This document shows, in pieces, positions 58,715-64,000 of a stretch of DNA of 64,000 bases. This DNA comes from Tragulus kanchil (taxonomy: Eukaryota; Chordata; Mammalia; Artiodactyla; Tragulidae). Where the stretch lies: assembly GCA_022376925.1 (NCBI GenBank), contig JAIOJX010000027.1, positions 19,051,471-19,115,470 on the forward strand. Reading direction: 5' to 3'. The stretch's first letter is position 1; every line of letters starts with the position of its first letter. A program made the position numbers and the translations under genes. A model generated the notes under the pieces. It was not told the origin of the DNA, made no database searches, and was given only the letters and a program-made list of their open reading frames with translations.

Positions 58715-59627
58715 GAGCTTCCACTTCCAGAAAGAATAAAATCACTCTATTCCTTCATCATATTTTTACTTGAGGACAGAACTGCATAAGGCGAAGTCTG
58801 CATGGAATGCAGAAAGCCAGGTCAACTCTCCAAGCAGGCATGTGGGCATACATTGGATGGAAACTTTGAAAATTCCATACAGCTTGTTCAGGCAGAACCA
58901 ATGATTTTAAAAGGAACAGTGACAGATCGATTTTTAATGGTAGCTCTATTATTTTTTTCTATTATGAATACTACTTTTTAGCAGACCATGAAAATTATGT
59001 TGACATTCGAAAAGCATGTGATTGATTGCAGCAGAACAAACATCGTGAGCGCAGCCTCCCTCTAGGGAGCTGATACCACGCGTGGGCTTGGACTCTACCA
59101 CTGTGGGCACACGAGAGCTCTGGCCTCTTTTTTGTTTAATTCACTAAAATGTTAAGGTGTGCCAGTGATGAACGGATAAGACACTGGAGGCACAACGAGT
59201 TGTGGAGATGACATCTTGAAAACACAGCAACTCATTCAACTAACATCAAAGTACATTTCAGAAAGGAAATCAAGCAGCCTTGCGACCTTGAGTTATCCCA
59301 CAAGCCAAAACGTCCAAATGATGTTTACAGCTTGTAATTTCCAATAGTCTCCCAATTTTGCCAAAAGATTTATGTTTAGGCACGACAGAGCAGGCAGTGT
59401 GTATCAAAACACACATGTGAAGCATTTTAGCTTTAATACACCAGGGAAATGTCATCTAACCTTTGCTGCTGTTGTTTTGAGGGACATTTAGAACTCTCAT
59501 AAAGTAATGAGATGGACTTTTACAATATTCAGCTCTCCTGTTTAGAGAGCTAGAGGGCTGTCAGCTATGACGGACACCTCTGGACACCAGATACGCTGCT
59601 TAATGATCCTATTTTCTTTGATATCCT
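58715..59627. other. Unique sequence, nothing recognised
   Basis: No repeat family recognised and no exon-like features. Confidence 0.45.
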
Positions 59628-61809
59628 CACGACTTTTAACTGGATGGTTTTGGGGATAATGGCAGTTTGCTATGAAGCAGAAAACATTGAACCAATTCAC
59701 AGGAATCAAACTTAAAATTATACAGCTGCCAGAACCAGGCTCAAAACATCTACATTATGGATATATATCGCAAGAAAGACATGATCTGAAAGAATATACG
59801 CGCCCCAATGTTCACTGCTGCACTGTTTACAACAGTCAAGACATGGAACCAAGCCAAATGTCCATCGACAGAGGGACGGATAATGAAGATGCAGTGCATA
59901 GATACAAGGGAACATTACTCAGTCATTAAAAAAGAATGAAACAATGGCATTTGCAGCAGTATGGACGGACCTAGAGAGTATCATACTGAGTGAAATAAGT
60001 CAGACAGAGAAGGATAAATATCGTATGACTTTCCTTCTATGTGGAATCTAAAAAGAAATTATGCAAATAGACTTATTTACAACATAGAACGAGACTCACA
60101 GACGTAGAAAACATACTTCAAACGGCTGCCAGGAGGACAGGATAGTCAAGGAGTCTGAGTCAGACATGAACAACGGCTATATTTAAAATGGATAACCAAC
60201 AAGGATTTGCTGCACAGCACACAGGACTCTGCGCCATGTTCTGCAGCAGCCTGGATGGAAGGGGAGAATGGCCACACGTATGTGTGTGGCTGAGGCCTTT
60301 CACTGTTCACCCGGAACTACCATGACACTGTTAATCAGCTATACCAAATATAAAACTAAAAATTTCCAAAGAAAAATACATAAAACCACCCAAGTTAAAT
60401 GATCTAGACTGTTCTACAAGGTCTGTGAATCCACCCTTGACTTCCTCATTTCAGAAGAAGGCAGGAAAGACAGGGACAGTTACTTGACAGGAGAGAGAAA
60501 CTCGACGGGAAGAGTCGAGTTAGGATCTGAATCAGAACTGAAGCCCCCACTGCGCTGGCTCTGTCCGGCACACGGCGGCCTCGCTGAGGCTGTCTTTTCA
60601 CCAAAATCGAGTTCATTGACCATGACCTTTGCATACAGGCTGTTAGAGAGCCCTGAGTATTGAAGAAGTGAAAATAAACAAGATAGGGTTCAGCACGAAG
60701 GAAGGTAAGCTCAGTGGCCAGCGTCCATTGGCAGAGCTCACGACTTTTAACTGGATGTTATATCGCAAGAAACATTGAACCAATGAATCAAACTTAAAAT
60801 TATACAGCTGCCAGAACCAGGCTCAAAACATCTACATTATGGATATATATCGCAAGAAAGACATGATCTGAAAGAATATACGCGCCCCAATGTTCACTGC
60901 TGCACTGTTTACAACAGTCAAGACATGGAACCAAGCCAAATGTCCATCGACAGAGGGACGGATAATGAAGATGCAGTGCATAGATACAAGGAACATTACT
61001 CAGTCATTAAAAAAGAATGAAACAATGGCATTTGCAGCAGTATGGACGGACCTAGAGAGTATCATACTGAGTGAAATAAGTCAGACAGAGAAGGATAAAT
61101 ATCGTATGACTTTCCTTCTATGTGGAATCTAAAAAGAAATTATGCAAATAGACTTATTTACAACATAGAACGAGACTCACAGACGTAGAAAACATACTTC
61201 AAACGGCTGCCAGGAGGACAGGATAGTCAAGGAGTCTGAGTCAGACATGAACAACGGCTATATTTAAAATGGATAACCAACAAGGATTTGCTGCACAGCA
61301 CACAGGACTCTGCGCCATGTTCTGCAGCAGCCTGGATGGAAGGGGAGAATGGCCACACGTATGTGTGTGGCTGAGGCCTTTCACTGTTCACCCGGAACTA
61401 CCATGACACTGTTAATCAGCTATACCAAATATAAAACTAAAAATTTCCAAAGAAAAATACATAAAACCACCCAAGTTAAATGATCTAGACTGTTCTACAA
61501 GGTCTGTGAATCCACCCTTGACTTCCTCATTTCAGAAGAAGGCAGGAAAGACAGGGACAGTTACTTGACAGGAGAGAGAAACTCGACGGGAAGAGTCGAG
61601 TTAGGATCTGAATCAGAACTGAAGCCCCCACTGCGCTGGCTCTGTCCGGCACACGGCGGCCTCGCTGAGGCTGTCTTTTCACCAAAATCGAGTTCATTGA
61701 CCATGACCTTTGCATACAGGCTGTTAGAGAGCCCTGAGTATTGAAGAAGTGAAAATAAACAAGATAGGGTTCAGCACCGAAGGGAAGGTAAGCTCAGTGG
61801 CCAGCGTCC
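59628..61809. repeat. Tandem ~1.1 kb duplication 16
   Basis: The left copy is 59628-60727 and the right copy about 60737-61809. The offset is 1,109 at the start, falling to 1,081 inside. The right copy's first 45 bp keep the word order of 59628-59708 but with about 28 bases missing. Later differences are single-base gaps (near 59906/60990 and near 60698/61780, lost in the left copy). The unit contains an L1 3' end. Confidence 0.96.
59760..60372 (+). mobile_element. L1 3' end, sense
   Basis: The end of ORF2 and the 3' UTR of an artiodactyl L1: 'caatgttcactgctgcactg', 'aagccaaatgtccatcgac', 'gagtgaaataagtcagacag', 'ctatgtggaatctaaaaag', and the UTR ending 'aatcagctataccaaatat'. Frameshifts and stops throughout. 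The twin is at 60841-61453. Confidence 0.93.
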
Positions 61810-62114
61810 TGGGAGCAGACATCCGGCAACGGAGTCCACGCGCAGAGCTCTGCTGTGCTCCCCCGCGCGGACGGGAAGCCGTCGACCTGTCAGCCTAGAG
61901 ACCTTGGCGTCAGTGAGCAAATCTGTCACCGTTTTCCAAAGGACAACAAACTGCATGTCACAGAAGAAAAGACGGTGGTTTGATGGAGGTTTTGCCTCGT
62001 GTCATGACATCCACGTGGCCTGATTCTAGGAAGGTACTTTAAAATTCTTTCCATGGGCTGTTGATATTCCTTCACTTTCCTAGTCTCCAACTTCTCACTA
62101 AATCAATAAGGGAA
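61810..62114. other. Unique sequence, nothing recognised
   Basis: A short GC-rich patch near 61830-61890 with about eight CpGs; otherwise unremarkable. Confidence 0.4.
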
Positions 62115-64000
62115 GGAAAGAAAGTATATGCACATTCTGTATATGCCATCTGCTGTGCGTTCAAGTCACTCACTTGTGCCCGATTCTCTTTTACAGAACG
62201 GGAAAGGAACCTGAGTCTTCATTTAAAGTGTTCCTTCTATATGAAGTAGCTGAAATCTGGAGACATGAAGCAAATCAGCACTTTGGAACCTTGACCACGT
62301 GTTGCATGACTTTTCATGGCTGTGAATGCTGAGGCAGCTTTCTTTTCGCTCTGGTTGGAATGGAGAGTTACATTTGTCTTTGGGATTCCTCATCCATGAC
62401 AACGTGCCTAAATATAGGTTTTCAGTTACACCTTTGAATTTAGGATTCTTGAGCCTGAGGAATACATTGACGCTCTTAAATTCTGAGCCATAGTTTCTTT
62501 TAACATTGGTCATGGAGTGTTTTTTGGTTTTTTTTTTTTTTTTTTTTTTTGCATTCCACAGTATGATATTGAGAGCTCATTAGTGGGTTTGAGATTATTC
62601 TCTGTCTCTCAGTGGGACTTTTTCATAGGCTGATTTATAGGAAAATCATTCTAGAAAATTCTGGCTCACTTCTGGGACACTCTACAGTGCCACAATACCA
62701 GTGGACATGGGCTGTTGTAACTGCCCTTCTGTAAATGTTCTGGTCTGGGCACTTCTGAAATATGAAAATAATGTAAATTTTGACTTCAACTCTGTGAAAT
62801 TCTTAGGATTTCTGCTGCGGTTTTTGTCAGAGGAGTTTTTGTTTGTTGGTTTTCTTCAGGCAACACCCAGACAAATATTGACATGCCTTTGTAAGGAAAG
62901 TTGTATTTATTACTCCTCATCTTCCGAAGCTGCTGCCTTTCAAGCAGCCCAACTTCATGGAGAGACCTTAGTTCTAACGCACTGCATTTATGTCTCCAAA
63001 TGGACATAATCAAGTTCCAGGTTACTGAGTCTGGTTAAAACACCTCTCCAGACTTCAGAAGCTTCTCATGATCATTACACTACTTTTTAGTTTCCACTTT
63101 GTTTCTATAAGACAATTTTCTTCTGTGTTTTTCAAGTTCAGAGAAATAAACGAATACAATTTTGTCAGGTTTATCCAGCATGTATGGATAATTAAAGTGG
63201 AGGAAAGAAAGTATATGCACATTCTGTATATGCCATCTGCTGTGCGTTCAAGTCACTCACTTGTGCCCGATTCTCTTTTACAGAACGGGAAAGGAACCTG
63301 AGTCTTCATTTAAAGTGTTCCTTCTATATGAAGTAGCTGAAATCTGGAGACATGAAGCAAATCAGCACTTTGGAACCTTGACCACGTGTTGCATGACTTT
63401 TCATGGCTGTGAATGCTGAGGCAGCTTTCTTTTCGCTCTGGTTGGAATGGAGAGTTACATTTGTCTTTGGGATTCCTCATCCATGACAACGTGCCTAAAT
63501 ATAGGTTTTCAGTTACACCTTTGAATTTAGGATTCTTGAGCCTGAGGAATACATTGACGCTCTTAAATTCTGAGCCATAGTTTCTTTTAACATTGGTCAT
63601 GGAGTGTTTTTTGGTTTTTTTTTTTTTTTTTTTTTTTTGCATTCCACAGTATGATATTGAGAGCTCATTAGTGGGTTTGAGATTATTCTCTGTCTCTCAG
63701 TGGGACTTTTTCATAGGCTGATTTATAGGAAAATCATTCTAGAAAATTCTGGCTCACTTCTGGGACACTCTACAGTGCCACAATACCAGTGGACATGGGC
63801 TGTTGTAACTGCCCTTCTGTAAATGTTCTGGTCTGGGCACTTCTGAAATATGAAAATAATGTAAATTTTGACTTCAACTCTGTGAAATTCTTAGGATTTC
63901 TGCTGCGGTTTTTGTCAGAGGAGTTTTTGTTTGTTGGTTTTCTTCAGGCAACACCCAGACAAATATTGACATGCCTTTGTAAGGAAAGTTGTATTTATTA
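62115..64000. repeat. Tandem ~1.09 kb duplication 17 (right copy cut by window end)
   Basis: The left copy is 62115 to about 63190. The right copy begins at 63202 and is still matching at 64000, offset 1,087-1,088. The T-run is 23 long in the left copy (62528-62550) and 24 in the right (63615-63638). The right copy should continue for about 280 bp beyond the window. No repeat family is recognised in the unit other than the T-run. Confidence 0.96.

Noticed and set aside
1..64000. CRISPR-like array or phage-style system
   Set aside because: Repeats are 1.1 kb direct pairs, microsatellites and SINEs. There are no short regularly spaced repeats with unique spacers, and the genome is mammalian.
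1..64000. Segmental duplication or satellite array
   Set aside because: The units are mutually unrelated and each is present only two or three times, unlike a satellite. Segmental duplications do not share one fixed offset of about 1.1 kb.
1..64000. Endogenous retrovirus or LTR element
   Set aside because: I looked for paired LTRs, primer-binding sites and gag/pol-like frames and saw none. The direct repeats lack TG...CA ends and enclose nothing.

Overview
This is nuclear DNA from a ruminant artiodactyl, most likely a bovid or cervid; the exact species cannot be read from the sequence. The evidence is the repeat content. There are more than twenty copies or fragments of Bov-tA/BovA SINEs, at least three 3' ends of the BovB (RTE-class) LINE, many CHR-2-type tRNA-derived SINEs, and several L1 3' ends of artiodactyl type. 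I see no protein-coding gene I can support. The open frames are short, overlap on both strands, mostly run through SINEs, and many recur only because the DNA under them is duplicated. The window therefore reads as intergenic or intronic sequence.

The dominant structure is not a gene. There are seventeen separate places where about 1.1 kb of otherwise unrelated sequence is present twice in direct tandem orientation. The offsets between copies lie in a narrow band of about 1,074 to 1,206 bp. Junctions are near 434, 8119, 10520, 12400, 15625, 24327, 29333, 32262, 40497, 42460, 45240, 48782, 50822, 52810, 55585, 60732 and 63195. The copies are nearly identical, and most differences are one- or two-base insertions or deletions. 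These differences cluster at the downstream end of the left copy and the upstream end of the right copy. Several junctions hold 10 to 50 bp that look like a garbled version of the sequence that should precede the right copy. The simplest reading is that adjoining contigs with about 1.1 kb of error-prone overlap were joined without merging the overlap. Collapsing the duplicates would shorten the window to roughly 45 kb.

Region by region: 0-7 kb holds a minisatellite, a long pyrimidine tract, Bov-tA copies, an old L1 3' end, a BovB 3' end and a CHR-2 SINE. 7-17 kb is mostly repeat-poor sequence carrying four duplications. 17-26.7 kb is SINE-rich, with an antisense L1 and a duplicated CpG-rich patch. 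27-34 kb holds repeat-poor sequence and two duplications. 34-37 kb holds a BovB fragment and a decayed L1. 37-47 kb holds a SINE-in-SINE insertion and three duplications. 47-57 kb has the densest duplications. 57-64 kb holds L1 pieces, a broken 5S rRNA pseudogene and the last two duplications.

No genes work together here. The biology visible is retrotransposon accumulation: SINE insertions with target-site duplications, nested insertions and LINE 3' ends. I found no CRISPR array, functional tRNA gene, or recognisable LTR retrovirus.
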